64,000 nucleotides of DNA from Luteimonas arsenica (GTDB lineage Bacteria; Pseudomonadota; Gammaproteobacteria; Xanthomonadales; Xanthomonadaceae): assembly GCF_004352825.1 (NCBI RefSeq), contig NZ_SJRW01000002.1, positions 434,001 through 498,000 on the forward strand, given 5' to 3'. Positions 18,849 to 28,082 of this stretch are shown piece by piece. Both the position numbers and the translations under genes were made by a program. The notes under the pieces were generated by a model that was not told the origin of the DNA, did no database searches, and was given only the letters and a program-made list of their open reading frames with translations. Every line of letters begins with the position of its first letter. Positions within the stretch are counted from its first letter, which is position 1.

Positions 18849-21676
18849 GCCGCCTCCCCGGTGATGGCCGAGCGCGAGGCGGGATCGATCGCGCCGCGGT
18901 GGGCGATCATCTTCTTGGAGGGCTCGAGGGTGCCCATCATCGACAGGATCAGCATGGTGCTTCCGAACACGACCAGGTAGACGCCCAGGTCGAAGGCCGC
19001 GGCGCTGGCCAGCGGGATGGTGCCCAGCAGTGGCACCTCGAGGTCGTAGTGGCCGCTGGTGAGGAAGGGCAGGTCGAGCAGCATCGCCGCGACGCCGGTC
19101 ATCAGCGCCACCAGCAGGCCGATGCCGATCATGCGGATGTAGTCGAAGCCAAACCGCGACTCCACCGAGGCCGCGCCCTGGATCACGTACTGGATCAGCA
19201 GCGGCACGGCGAGCGTCAGGCCGGCGATGAAGCCGCCGCCGGGCGCGTTGTGGCCGCGCAGGAACAGGAAGATCGAGACCACCAGCGTGAGCGGGAACAT
19301 CATCTGCGCGAGGTCGGCCGGCACCGGCAGCTTGACCGGCGGGCCGGGCATGACCTTCTCCGGCGCCATGCGCGCGCGGCGCAGCATCGCGTGCACCACC
19401 AGGCCGGCGATGCCGAACACGGTGATCTCGCCAAAGGTGTCGAAGCCGCGGAAGTCGACCAGGATGACGTTGACGATGTTCGTGCCCCAGGCCTCGGGCA
19501 GCGAGCGCGCGGTGATCTCGGCGGCCGCGGCGTTCACCGGTGGCCGGGTCATCATCGCCCAGGCCAGGCCGGCCGTGCCGAGGCCGGCGGCCAGGGCCAC
19601 CGTGCCGTCGCGCAGGCGCCGCGGCAGCGAGCGTTCGGGCGGCGAATCCTTGGGCAGGTAGTGCAGGCCCAACAGCATCAGAGCCACCGTCACCAGTTCC
19701 ACCAGCAGCTGCGTCAGCGCCAGGTCAGGGGCCGACAGCGCGACGAAGGTCATGCTCACCGCCAGCCCGCAGCCGCCCATCACCAGCACCGCGACCAGGC
19801 GATGGCGGTACAGCGCCAGCGTCGCCAGCGCGCAGCAGACCAGCATCCACCACAGCACCCAGGCCAGGCGCACCATCGGCTGGCCGGCGAACACCACCGG
19901 CTGCGTCGGCTCGCCCCAGGCGGCGACGAAGGGCGCGGCGCCGGCGGCGACCGCCACCATCAGCAGCCACAGCAGGCTGCGCTGCATGCTGCCGTTGGCC
20001 ACCGTGTGGGTGAAGCGGCGACCGAAGCGGAACAGCGCCTCGATGTTGAGGTGGAACAGCTTGCGGCCCTGCGACTGGCGCACCACCGCGTGCAGGTCGA
20101 GCAGCCGCCGCAGGCCCGCGTAGAGCAGCACGCCGCAGACCACGCCGCCCAGGCTCATCAGCAGCGGGGTGTTGATGCCGTGCCAGATCGCCAGGCTGTA
20201 CTCGGGCACGTTGTCGCCGAGCACGCCGCGCGCGGCGGTGTCCAGCGCCGGGCCGATCGTCCACTGCGGCGCGATGCCCACCGCCACGCAGGCCACCACC
20301 AGCACCGCCACCGGCACCTGCATGAAGCGCGGCGGCTCGTGGATCTCGTTCTCGACCGCGCGCGGACCGCGGCCGAAGAAGGTGTCGTGCACGAAGCGCA
20401 GGCTGTAGGCCACGCCGAAGGTCGCGAACAGGAAGGCGGCGACGGTGATGAAGTTGCGCATCGCCACGTGACCCTCGATCTCCAGCGCCTGGGCGAAGAA
20501 CATCTCCTTCGACAGGAAGCCGTTGAGCAGCGGGATGCCGGCCATCGCCAGCGAGGCGGTGATCGCCAGCGCGCTGGTGTAGGGCAGCAGCCGGCGCAGT
20601 CCGCCCAGGCGGCGCATGTCGCGGGTGCCGGCCTCGTGGTCGACGATGCCGGCGGCCATGAACAGCGAGGCCTTGAAGGTGGCGTGGTTGAGGATGTGGA
20701 ACATCGCCGCCACCACCGCCATCGGCGTCGACAGGCCGAGCAGCAGGGTGATCAGGCCGAGGTGGGAGATGGTCGAATAGGCCAGCACGCCCTTGATGTC
20801 GTGCTGGAAGATCGCGTTCCAGGCGCCCACCAGCAGGGTGAAGGCGCCGACCGTGGACACCACGTAGAAGAACAGGTCGGTGCCCGCCAGCGAGGGGTGC
20901 AGGCGTGCCAGCAGGAACACGCCGGCCTTCACCATCGTCGCCGAGTGCAGGTAGGCCGAGACCGGGGTCGGCGCCGCCATCGCGTGCGGCAGCCAGAAGT
21001 GCAGCGGGAACTGCGCGCTCTTGGTGAACACGCCGGCCAGCACCAGGCCGAGGATCCAGGGGTAGAGCGCGTGGGCGCGGATGGCGTCGCCGGAGGCCAG
21101 CACGGCGTCGAGCTCGTAGCTGCCGACCACGCGGCCGATCATCACCACGCCGCCGAGCAGGGCCAGGCCGCCGGCGGCGGTGATGGTCAGGGCCATGCGC
21201 GCGCCCTCGCGGGCGTCGTCGCGCTGGAACCAGAAGCCGATCAGCAGGAAGGAACTGATCGAGGTCAGCTCCCAGAACACCACGGTGAGCAGCAGGTTGC
21301 CCGACAGCACCATGCCCAGCATCGCGCCCATGAACAGCAGCAGGAAGCAGAAGAAGCGTCGGGTCTTTTCCTGCGGGCCGAGGTAGTAGTGGGCGTACAG
21401 CACCACCAGGGCGCCGATCGCCAGCACCATCAGCGAGAACATCCAGCCCAGACCGTCCAGGCGCAGGCTGAAGGCCAGTCCGGCCTGCGGCAGCCATTCG
21501 TGCATCGTGCGGGGGATGTCGCCGGCCATCACCGCCGGCGTCAGCCATACCAGCACCGCCAGCGCCAGCAGCGGTGCCAGGCCGGCAAGCCAGGCAACCG
21601 CCTTCGCCGGTGCGTCGCGCAGGATCGCGAGCACCAGCGCCAGCACGAAGGGCAGGGCCAGCATCAGTTCTAGCAT
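18845..21676 (-). CDS. phaAB: Multisubunit cation/proton antiporter, fused subunits A and B
   Basis: This first gene of the operon encodes 943 residues. The NuoL-like MrpA part comes first, with VFWELTSISSFLLIGFW near 135, FTKSAQFPLHFWLPHAM near 220, and HILNHATFKASLFMAAG near 325. A C-terminal MrpB-like portion starts near residue 790 (FPLTLVVSIFLFLRGHNAPGG). A and B as one polypeptide mark group 2 Mrp, called Pha in rhizobia, which exchanges K+ or Na+ for H+ and supports alkaline or salt tolerance. The ATG at 21676 is followed at once by hydrophobic sequence. The 159-bp gap to the divergent SDR gene should hold the operon promoter, but no convincing boxes were seen. Confidence 0.95.
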   Translation of the reverse strand: MLELMLALPFVLALVLAILRDAPAKAVAWLAGLAPLLALAVLVWLTPAVMAGDIPRTMHEWLPQAGLAFSLRLDGLGWMFSLMVLAIGALVVLYAHYYLGPQEKTRRFFCFLLLFMGAMLGMVLSGNLLLTVVFWELTSISSFLLIGFWFQRDDAREGARMALTITAAGGLALLGGVVMIGRVVGSYELDAVLASGDAIRAHALYPWILGLVLAGVFTKSAQFPLHFWLPHAMAAPTPVSAYLHSATMVKAGVFLLARLHPSLAGTDLFFYVVSTVGAFTLLVGAWNAIFQHDIKGVLAYSTISHLGLITLLLGLSTPMAVVAAMFHILNHATFKASLFMAAGIVDHEAGTRDMRRLGGLRRLLPYTSALAITASLAMAGIPLLNGFLSKEMFFAQALEIEGHVAMRNFITVAAFLFATFGVAYSLRFVHDTFFGRGPRAVENEIHEPPRFMQVPVAVLVVACVAVGIAPQWTIGPALDTAARGVLGDNVPEYSLAIWHGINTPLLMSLGGVVCGVLLYAGLRRLLDLHAVVRQSQGRKLFHLNIEALFRFGRRFTHTVANGSMQRSLLWLLMVAVAAGAAPFVAAWGEPTQPVVFAGQPMVRLAWVLWWMLVCCALATLALYRHRLVAVLVMGGCGLAVSMTFVALSAPDLALTQLLVELVTVALMLLGLHYLPKDSPPERSLPRRLRDGTVALAAGLGTAGLAWAMMTRPPVNAAAAEITARSLPEAWGTNIVNVILVDFRGFDTFGEITVFGIAGLVVHAMLRRARMAPEKVMPGPPVKLPVPADLAQMMFPLTLVVSIFLFLRGHNAPGGGFIAGLTLAVPLLIQYVIQGAASVESRFGFDYIRMIGIGLLVALMTGVAAMLLDLPFLTSGHYDLEVPLLGTIPLASAAAFDLGVYLVVFGSTMLILSMMGTLEPSKKMIAHRGAIDPASRSAITGEAA

Positions 21677-21835
21677 CGGTGTCCTTGGGTCTTGCAGGGG
21701 GAAGCCGCGCTCCGCACGGCCATCCGGGAGATTCTAGCAGCGCCGGATGTCACGCCCGGTGTCCGCTCTCGCCTATGCTGGTCCGATGCGTTCCATCGTC
21801 CTGCGCGTTCCCCAGACCGCCCGGAAGCCGCGGCC

Positions 21836-22708
21836 GTGACCGTGGGCGGCCGGCGCGCGCTGGTGTTCGGCGGCAGCGGGCAGGTGGGTGCCGCGGTGCT
21901 CGAACGCCTGCTGCAGGCGGGGTGGACGGTGGATGCGACCTCGCGCGAGGTGCGTCCGGAGCGGCCGGGGATCCGCTGGCTGCGCGGTGGTTTCGAGGCG
22001 ATGCCGGCGCTGGCCGGTGGCTACGACGCCATCCTCAGCTGCGGTCCGCTGGACCACTACGCGCGCTGGCAGTCGACGGCCGGCGTCGCGGCGCCACGGA
22101 TGGTGGCCTTCGGCTCGACCAGCCTCGCGGTGAAGCGGGATTCGGCCGAAGCTGCCGAGCGCGAACTGGCGGAGCGGCTGGCGACCGCCGAAGCCGCGCT
22201 GTTCGCCGCGGCGCGCGCGCGCGGGGGCGAGGCCATCGTGCTGCGCCCGACCCTGGTCTACGGCGCCGGTCGCGACCAGAGCCTCAGCCGGATCGCGGCC
22301 ATGGCGCGGCGCTGGCGGGTGTTTCCGCTGCCGCGCGGCGCGGTCGGGCTGCGCCAGCCGGTGCACGTCGACGACCTTGCCGACACCGCCATGGCGGCGC
22401 TGGCCGCGCGCGATGCCGGCGGCCGCGGCTACGACCTGCCCGGTGGCGAGACCCTGGCCTATCGCGAGATGGTGGCGCGGGTGTTGGCGGCGCTCGATCC
22501 GCCGGCGCGGCTGCTGGAGCTGCCGGCGCCGCTGTTCTCGGCGCTGGCCGCCGCGCTGCGTGCCGGCGGCCGCCTGCAGGGCTTCGGTGCCGGGGCGCAG
22601 GCGCGCCTGCGCCAGGACCTGGTGTTCGACATCGCGCCGGCGGCGGCTGCGCTCGGCTATGCGCCGCGGCCGTTCAGGCCCGACGCCGCGATGTTCGGGC
22701 CGCGCTGA
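21836..22708 (+). CDS. NAD(P)-binding epimerase/dehydratase-like protein (atypical SDR)
   Basis: The 290-residue Rossmann protein begins VTVGGRRALVFGGSGQVGAA, with the dinucleotide loop GGSGQVG near 11-17. It continues with VAFGSTSLAVKRDS near 90-103, VLRPTLVYGAGRDQSLSRI near 138-156 and HVDDLADTAMAAL near 175-187, which follow the extended-SDR layout. The catalytic YxxxK is not evident: the Ser of FGST is there but the Tyr position is not. A redox or epimerase role is therefore uncertain. GTG 21836 is used because no in-frame ATG precedes the nucleotide-binding strand. It converges on a DMT transporter gene 15 bp away. Confidence 0.8.
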   Translation: MTVGGRRALVFGGSGQVGAAVLERLLQAGWTVDATSREVRPERPGIRWLRGGFEAMPALAGGYDAILSCGPLDHYARWQSTAGVAAPRMVAFGSTSLAVKRDSAEAAERELAERLATAEAALFAAARARGGEAIVLRPTLVYGAGRDQSLSRIAAMARRWRVFPLPRGAVGLRQPVHVDDLADTAMAALAARDAGGRGYDLPGGETLAYREMVARVLAALDPPARLLELPAPLFSALAAALRAGGRLQGFGAGAQARLRQDLVFDIAPAAAALGYAPRPFRPDAAMFGPR

Positions 22709-22723
22709 GCGCGCGGCCGCGTC

Positions 22724-23611
22724 TCAGATGTCGCGGGCCGGTGGCAGCGGCCGCGCCTTGGCCATCGCCCGCAGCGCGATCGCCACCACGCCGCCGAGCA
22801 CCAGCGCGCCGCCGATCCACAGCTGCGGCCCCGGCCGGTCGCCCCAGAACACGACGCCCAGCAGCACTGCCAGCAGTGGCGTCAGCAGCAGCCAGGGCGT
22901 GAGCTGGGCCACCGGGTGGCGCTGCAGCAGCAGGAAGTAGACGCCGTGGCCGAGCAGGGACGCGACCAGCGCCGAGTAGCTCACGCCGATCCAGGCGCGC
23001 GGGCTGGCCGTGGCCAGCGCCGCCAGGCCGCCGGGTTCGAAAGCCAGGCTGATCGCCAGCAGCGGCAGCACCGCGATCATGGCGCTCCAGCCCTGCTGGG
23101 TGACCATGCCGATCCCGCCCAGGCGCCGCATCATCACCGTGCCCAGTGACAGGAAGCCGGCTGAGACCAGCATCGCCAGCATCGCCGCCGGCTTGTCGAT
23201 GATCGAGGGGTCGAAGCCGATCACCAGCACGCCGATGAAGCTCACAGCGATCGCGGTGCCCGTGCGCCAGGCGAAGCGTTCGCCCAGCACCGCCCAGGCC
23301 AGCAGCGCCGACATCGGCACGTAGCTCTGCATCACGATCGCGACCGCGGAAAGCTCGCCGGCCAGGCGCAACGCCCAGAAACTCAGCCCGAAGTGGAGCA
23401 CGTTCATGCACAGCGCCACCGCCAGGAAGCGAGGCCACTGCTCGCGGCGAACGGGCTTCAGGAACGGTGCCAGCACCAGGGCCACGATCGCCATGCGCAG
23501 CGCCGTGTACAGGAAGGCCGGGATCTCGAGCAGGGCGTAGGCGGAGAACAGGAAGTTCCCCGCCCAGGCCGTGCAGATGGCCAGGATCAGGAAGAGGTCA
23601 CGGGGGGACAT
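22724..23611 (-). CDS. EamA/DMT superfamily transporter
   Basis: This inner-membrane protein of 295 residues has about ten helices arranged as two EamA repeats (roughly 5-135 and 150-285). Family-like segments are LAICTAWAGNFLFSAYAL, ALRMAIVALVLAPF, SYVPMSALLAWAVLGERFAWR (end of repeat 1) and LTPLLAVLLGVVFWGDRPG (end of repeat 2). Such carriers export or import metabolites; the substrate cannot be told from sequence. The gene stands alone. Confidence 0.88.
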   Translation of the reverse strand: MSPRDLFLILAICTAWAGNFLFSAYALLEIPAFLYTALRMAIVALVLAPFLKPVRREQWPRFLAVALCMNVLHFGLSFWALRLAGELSAVAIVMQSYVPMSALLAWAVLGERFAWRTGTAIAVSFIGVLVIGFDPSIIDKPAAMLAMLVSAGFLSLGTVMMRRLGGIGMVTQQGWSAMIAVLPLLAISLAFEPGGLAALATASPRAWIGVSYSALVASLLGHGVYFLLLQRHPVAQLTPWLLLTPLLAVLLGVVFWGDRPGPQLWIGGALVLGGVVAIALRAMAKARPLPPARDI

Positions 23612-23730
23612 GCGTCATTGTCGCCCCTGGCGACGGCGCTTTGGGGGCGCGGCCGGCATCGCGCGGTGGCACGCTGCGTTTCGCGGCCCTGCCGCTTGCT
23701 TGTGATGAGCACGCGGCGCCGCGAGGCCGG

Positions 23731-24216
23731 CTACCAGCGCAGGCCCAGTCGCCGGTACAGCTTGGACAGCACCCAGGCCGGCCCGATCAGCAGGTAGACC
23801 AGGTCGGTGAGGAAGCTGGGCTTGGCGCCTTCGATCTTGTGGCCGATGAACTGTGCGATCCAGGCGATCACGAACACGGCGATGGCGAGCTTCAGCAGGC
23901 CCATGCGGCCGAGTTCCCCGAACAGCCACCAGGTCAACGCCGACAGCCCCAGGAACACCAGCAGCATGCCCACGCCCAGCGGGCGCGAACTGCGCTGGTA
24001 GAACAGCCAGGCCGCGAACATCGGCAGCGCCGCCCAGATTCCCGGCTTGAACAGCGTGCCCGGCGCCGGGATGCACCACAGCAGGGCGATCACGCTCCAC
24101 AGGATCGCCGGCACCGCGAAGACGTGGATGGCCTGGTTGGTGCCGTTGCGATGGTCGCCGGAATAGCTGTCGAACCAGCGGTCGATCGGACGGTCCGCGT
24201 GCGCGCTTGCTGCCAT
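23731..24216 (-). CDS. DUF962 / Mpo1-like membrane protein
   Basis: The 161-residue product has four hydrophobic segments. It carries the DUF962 pattern: SYSGDHRNGTNQAIHVFAVP near 15-34, with the histidines spaced as in yeast Mpo1, and QFIGHKIEGAKPSFLTDLVY near 122-141. Mpo1 is an Fe(II)-dependent dioxygenase that shortens 2-hydroxy fatty acids; transfer of that activity to bacterial homologues is inference. ATG 24216 (MAASAHADRP) has GGGGGAA upstream. An in-frame ATG 42 bp earlier adds a basic segment of no evident family similarity. Confidence 0.82.
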   Translation of the reverse strand: MAASAHADRPIDRWFDSYSGDHRNGTNQAIHVFAVPAILWSVIALLWCIPAPGTLFKPGIWAALPMFAAWLFYQRSSRPLGVGMLLVFLGLSALTWWLFGELGRMGLLKLAIAVFVIAWIAQFIGHKIEGAKPSFLTDLVYLLIGPAWVLSKLYRRLGLRW

Positions 24217-24303
24217 GGTCGGTTCCCCCGGTCGCTGCCTGCCCCGAGCATAGGCCAATCCGCGGCCGGTTCGCGACGCGGCGTCGTCGGCCGCGGCGCG
24301 CGG

Positions 24304-25296
24304 CTAGGACTCCGCGGCGCCGGTGGTGCGCAGCCCGAGCCGGCGGCGGACCTCGGCGGCGACGCGCGCGGTCTCGCGCAGGGGCGTGGCCTCGAAGGGC
24401 CGGGCATCGGCGTCCAGCGGCCGGATCCGCCCGCGCGCGAGCAGGTCGTCGACGAAGCGCCGCGGGCGCCCGCGCAGGGCCTCGGGCCGGTGCACGAACA
24501 CCGGCGCCGCCGTGGCGCAGGCCTCGGACAGCATGTTCACCGAATCGGCGGTGCAGGCGATGCGGTCGGCCCAGGCGAGCATGCCGGCATAGGGGTTGGC
24601 GCCGTCGCCGGCGTCGGCCCAGGCCAGGGTCGGCACCTGTCGCGGGCGCCCGCGCAGTGCCGCGCGCACCGCGTCGGGCGTGCGCCGCGAGGCGGCCACC
24701 AGCAGGCTGCCGCCTTCGCGCGCGGCCATGGCTTCGGCCGCGGCCATCAGCGCCTCGAAACCGGCGACGCCGAGGTCGGCGTGCGCGCTCGGACCGCCGA
24801 CCAGCACCGCGATGCGCGGCGAGGGCAGCGCGGCCAGGGCCGGGAACGCAGCGCGCGCCTGCGCCAGCCAGGCCTCGTCGACCGGATGCAGGCTGCCGGC
24901 AAGGGTGATGACGTTGTCGCCGTGCAGCCCGTCGTGCTCCGGGGCGACCACCAGATCCCAGTGCCGCGTCGGCAGTCGCGGATCGAGCACCTGGACCACG
25001 CGCGCGCCGTGTCCGCGCAGGATGCGCGTGGCCAGCGCCGCCTGCCGGCCGCAGCCCACGGCCAGTGCCGGCGGCGCGGCCATCAGCGCCGCGAAGTCCG
25101 GGCCGAAGGCATTGCGGTCGCCCGGCAGCCGGCGCGGCGCCAGCCAGCGCCAGGGCGTGCGCGGCGCCAGCACCAGTTCGCGCGGCGCGGGCGCCAGCGC
25201 CGCGGCCAGCGCCAGCGCCTGGCGGGCGTTGCCGGCGCGTCCGTCGCTGAGCGCGGGCACGCCGGCGGGGGCGCCGTCTGCAGTGTTCATGGCCAT
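24304..25296 (-). CDS. ELM1/DUF1022 family protein, putative GT-B fold
   Basis: The 330-residue product matches the ELM1-like family: [17 protein letters not shown] near 15-31, [15 protein letters not shown] near 80, [13 protein letters not shown] near 160-172, and [20 protein letters not shown] near 245-264. The name comes from a plant mitochondrial-fission factor. Bacterial members often lie in LPS gene neighbourhoods, and here glycosyltransferase, ligase and Kdo-transferase genes follow within 2-6 kb. A role in cell-surface glycan assembly is inferred only. Two ATGs (25296 and 25290) are possible and neither has a strong ribosome site. Confidence 0.78.
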   Translation of the reverse strand: MAMNTADGAPAGVPALSDGRAGNARQALALAAALAPAPRELVLAPRTPWRWLAPRRLPGDRNAFGPDFAALMAAPPALAVGCGRQAALATRILRGHGARVVQVLDPRLPTRHWDLVVAPEHDGLHGDNVITLAGSLHPVDEAWLAQARAAFPALAALPSPRIAVLVGGPSAHADLGVAGFEALMAAAEAMAAREGGSLLVAASRRTPDAVRAALRGRPRQVPTLAWADAGDGANPYAGMLAWADRIACTADSVNMLSEACATAAPVFVHRPEALRGRPRRFVDDLLARGRIRPLDADARPFEATPLRETARVAAEVRRRLGLRTTGAAES

Positions 25297-25379
25297 GGCG
25301 TTGCGGCCGAGGGGCGGTGGAATCACCGTCGGGACTCTACACTGGCGCCCTGCCACCACCGAACCACCGAGGGATCCTG

Positions 25380-25970
25380 ATGTCCGAAGCGCTGTCCGAC
25401 GCCACGTTCGCCCGCCTGTTCCGCGAAGCCCGCACCCACAACGCCATCGGCGGCGAAGTCGATGACGACACCCTGCGCGCCCTGTACGACCTGGTGAAGT
25501 TCGGCCCGACCGAGGCCAACTCCTGTCCGGCACGCTTCGTGTTCGTGCGCTCGCCCGAGGCCAAGGCGAAGCTGGCGCCGGCGCTGAGCGACGGCAACCG
25601 CGACAAGACCCTGGCCGCGCCGGTGACGGTGATCGTCGGCCATGACCTGGCCTTCTACGACAAGCTGCCGGTGCTGTTCCCGCACACCGACGCGCGCTCG
25701 TGGTTCGCCGGCTCCGACGAGGCGCGCCTGGAGCGCGTGAGCCTGCGCGGCTCGAGCATGCAGGGCGCGTACCTGATCCTGGCCGCGCGTGCGCTGGGCC
25801 TGGACTGCGGGCCGATGAGCGGCTTCGACAACGCCATGGTCGACGAGGCCTTCTTCAAGGGCACCTCGATCCGCTCCAACATCCTGGTCAACCTCGGCCA
25901 CGGTGACCCGGCGCAGCTGTTCCCGCGCTCGCCGCGGCTGTCCTTCGACGAGGCCGCGCGCATCGAATGA
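25380..25970 (+). CDS. Nitroreductase family protein, RutE/HadB-like (putative malonic semialdehyde reductase)
   Basis: The 196-residue FMN-dependent reductase resembles RutE, which reduces malonic semialdehyde to 3-hydroxypropionate. Motifs are [12 protein letters not shown] near 15-26, [20 protein letters not shown] near 36-55, [13 protein letters not shown] near 155-167 and [12 protein letters not shown] near 174-185. GAGG precedes the ATG. No rut gene for pyrimidine degradation is near, so the physiological substrate is uncertain. Its last codons overlap the next gene by 4 bp (ATGA), indicating translational coupling with the pirin-like protein. Confidence 0.88.
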   Translation: MSEALSDATFARLFREARTHNAIGGEVDDDTLRALYDLVKFGPTEANSCPARFVFVRSPEAKAKLAPALSDGNRDKTLAAPVTVIVGHDLAFYDKLPVLFPHTDARSWFAGSDEARLERVSLRGSSMQGAYLILAARALGLDCGPMSGFDNAMVDEAFFKGTSIRSNILVNLGHGDPAQLFPRSPRLSFDEAARIE

Positions 25971-26671
25971 ACGGCAGCGGCGACACCCGCCCCGGCGCGG
26001 CGCGGCTGCGCCCGGCCTCGGCACGTGCGCGTTCCAGCCGCGACGGCATCGTCGCGGTCGAGGCCTTTTCCCGCGGCGACGCCATCGACCGCGCCTGGAT
26101 GGGCTGGGGCGCGCTGCGCGTGCTCTCGCGCCAGGACTGGGTACCCGGCGCCGTCCGCGACGAGGGCCGCGTGGCCAACATGGAGCGGCTGCTGCTGGTG
26201 CTCGATGGCGCGCTCGATGCCGACTGCGGCGACCTCGGGCGCCATCGCGTGTCCGCCGGTGGTTCGCTGTGGATCAGTACCGGCCACGGCCTGGCGTCGC
26301 GATTGGGCAATGCGTCGAAGGATGCGCCGCTGCGCCTGCTCGAAGCCTGGCTGCAGCCCGACCGCGTGAACGCGGTGCCTGCGGTGGCGCCGCACCCGCC
26401 GCCCGGAGCGACGCTGGTCGACCTGGAGCCAGACATGCCGGTCGCGATCCCCGCGTGCGCGGGTGGCCGTTGCTGGCTCGAAGTGCTGGAGGGAGAGGTG
26501 ATCGCGTGCGGCGGGGCGGACGCGCCACTGGCCACGGCCGCGGCCGACGGCACGCACCTGTCCGCCGGCGATGGGTTTGGCTGGCTCGTCGGCAGCACCG
26601 ACGCGCCCGCGTCCGTCTCCGCATCCTGCGGCGGCCCGGCCCGTCTGCTGCTGCTCGCGCTGCCGGCCTGA
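25967..26671 (+). CDS. Pirin-like cupin protein lacking the usual metal-binding residues
   Basis: The 234-residue product aligns by eye with the YhaK-type pirin layout. [17 protein letters not shown] near 44-60 precedes the first cupin strands, then [41 protein letters not shown] and [11 protein letters not shown]. Active pirins carry HPHRGxE after the 'APG' turn; here that place reads [10 protein letters not shown], so the iron-binding histidines are gone. The second cupin half (about 145-230) is short. It may be a structural or regulatory relative rather than a quercetinase. It is coupled by a 4-bp overlap to the RutE-like gene. Confidence 0.78.
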   Translation: MNGSGDTRPGAARLRPASARARSSRDGIVAVEAFSRGDAIDRAWMGWGALRVLSRQDWVPGAVRDEGRVANMERLLLVLDGALDADCGDLGRHRVSAGGSLWISTGHGLASRLGNASKDAPLRLLEAWLQPDRVNAVPAVAPHPPPGATLVDLEPDMPVAIPACAGGRCWLEVLEGEVIACGGADAPLATAAADGTHLSAGDGFGWLVGSTDAPASVSASCGGPARLLLLALPA

Positions 26672-26734
26672 ACCGGGCCAGCGGCGCCGTGGCAGGCTAA
26701 ACTGTCGCCGTCCCCGCAACCCCGGTCCGCCACG

Positions 26735-26929
26735 ATGTCCACCGCCCAGCCGCAGCCCGCCAACGCCCAGAAGCAGTACGAGGTGCGTCGCGCCGACCTG
26801 CCGCTGAGCTGCCCGCTGCCGTCGATGGCGCTGTGGAACTCGCACCCGCGCGTCTACCTGCCGATCGAGAGCGAGGGCGGGCAGTCCGACTGTCCCTACT
26901 GCGGCGCCCACTTCGTCCTGGTCGACTGA
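26735..26929 (+). CDS. Small zinc-finger protein, CHCC type (NDUFS6-like)
   Basis: The 64-residue protein has Cys26, His37, Cys53 and Cys56 in the order and context of the CHCC zinc finger (NSHPRVYLPI, then DCPYCGAHFVLVD). Bacterial members are small soluble proteins of unknown role; the eukaryotic relative is the NDUFS6 subunit of complex I. The ATG at 26735 is used. The gene is 25 bp ahead of a glycosyltransferase gene on the same strand, a pairing that may place it in the same transcript. Confidence 0.88.
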   Translation: MSTAQPQPANAQKQYEVRRADLPLSCPLPSMALWNSHPRVYLPIESEGGQSDCPYCGAHFVLVD

Positions 26930-26954
26930 GCCCGGCGCCGCGCGCCGCCGGCGC

Positions 26955-28082
26955 ATGCCCCGGCCACTGACCGTCCTGCAGTTGCTCCCGGCCCTGGAGT
27001 CGGGCGGCGTCGAGCGCTCCACGCTGGAGATCTCCGCGGCGCTGGTGGCGGCCGGGCACCGCGCGCTGGTCGCTTCGGCCGGCGGCCGGCTGCTGCCGGC
27101 GCTGCGTGCGACGGGCGCGGAGCACTTCGACCTCGACCTCGGCCGCAAGTCGCTGGCCACCCTGCGCCTGGTGCGCCCGCTGCGGCGGCTGGTCGTGGAG
27201 CAGGGCGTGGACATCGTGCATGCGCGCTCGCGGCTGCCGGCCTGGATCGGCTGGCGTGCGCTGCGCGGCCTGCCGGCGGCATCGCGGCCTCGCTTCGTCA
27301 CCACGGTGCACGGACTCAATTCGCCCTCGCGCTACAGCGAGGTCATGACCCGCGGCGAGCGCGTGGTCTGCGTGTCCGCCACCGTGCGCGACTACGTGTT
27401 GCAGCATTACCCCGGCACCGAACCGGAGCGCCTGCGCGTGATTCCGCGCGGCATCGACGCGTCCGCCTTCCCGCGCGCGCCGCTGCCCGACCGCGCCGCG
27501 CGCGCCGCCGCGGCCACGGCCGATCCCCGCCTGGGTGGCGAGGGCCCGCTGCTGCTGCTGCCCGGGCGCGGCACCCGCCTCAAGGGCCATGCCGATGCCA
27601 TCGACCTGCTGGCCGCGCTACGCACCGACGGCCTCGATGCCCGCCTGTGGATGCCCGGCGCCCTCGACCCGGCGCGCGCGGCCTATGTCGCCGAGCTCGA
27701 GGCGCAGGCGCAGGCGCTGGGCGTTGCCGACGCGCTGGCGATCACACCTCCGACCGACGCCATCGCCGCCGCCTATGCCGCCTGCGACCTGGTGCTGCAG
27801 CTCTCGCGCAAGCCCGAGGCCTTCGGCCGCACCGTGATCGAAGCCCTGGCGGTGGGTCGCCCGGTGCTCGGCTGGGACCACGGGGGCGTCGGCGAACTGC
27901 TGCGCGAACTCCAGCCCGACGGCGCAGTGCCGGCCTTCGATGCCGGTGCCCTGTGCGCCCGCGCGACCGCGCTGCTCGCGCGCGATCGTTCCGCAGCGGC
28001 TACGATTCCCGCCGTTCCCGACAGGTATTCGCTCCGGTCCATGCAGGACGCCACGCTCAGGGTCTATGACGAACTCCGCTGA
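26955..28082 (+). CDS. Family 4 glycosyltransferase
   Basis: This cytosolic GT-B enzyme of 375 residues is probably for LPS core or O-chain assembly. N-terminal VLQLLPALESGGVERSTLE is the acceptor-side start of GT4 proteins. The C-terminal donor domain has RVIPRGIDASAFP near 158-170, LLLPGRGTRLKGH near 197, and the EX7E motif in KPEAFGRTVIEALAVGRPVLG near 288-308 (written in part). The sugar cannot be deduced. The gene overlaps the O-antigen ligase gene downstream by 17 bp. Confidence 0.9.
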   Translation: MPRPLTVLQLLPALESGGVERSTLEISAALVAAGHRALVASAGGRLLPALRATGAEHFDLDLGRKSLATLRLVRPLRRLVVEQGVDIVHARSRLPAWIGWRALRGLPAASRPRFVTTVHGLNSPSRYSEVMTRGERVVCVSATVRDYVLQHYPGTEPERLRVIPRGIDASAFPRAPLPDRAARAAAATADPRLGGEGPLLLLPGRGTRLKGHADAIDLLAALRTDGLDARLWMPGALDPARAAYVAELEAQAQALGVADALAITPPTDAIAAAYAACDLVLQLSRKPEAFGRTVIEALAVGRPVLGWDHGGVGELLRELQPDGAVPAFDAGALCARATALLARDRSAAATIPAVPDRYSLRSMQDATLRVYDELR

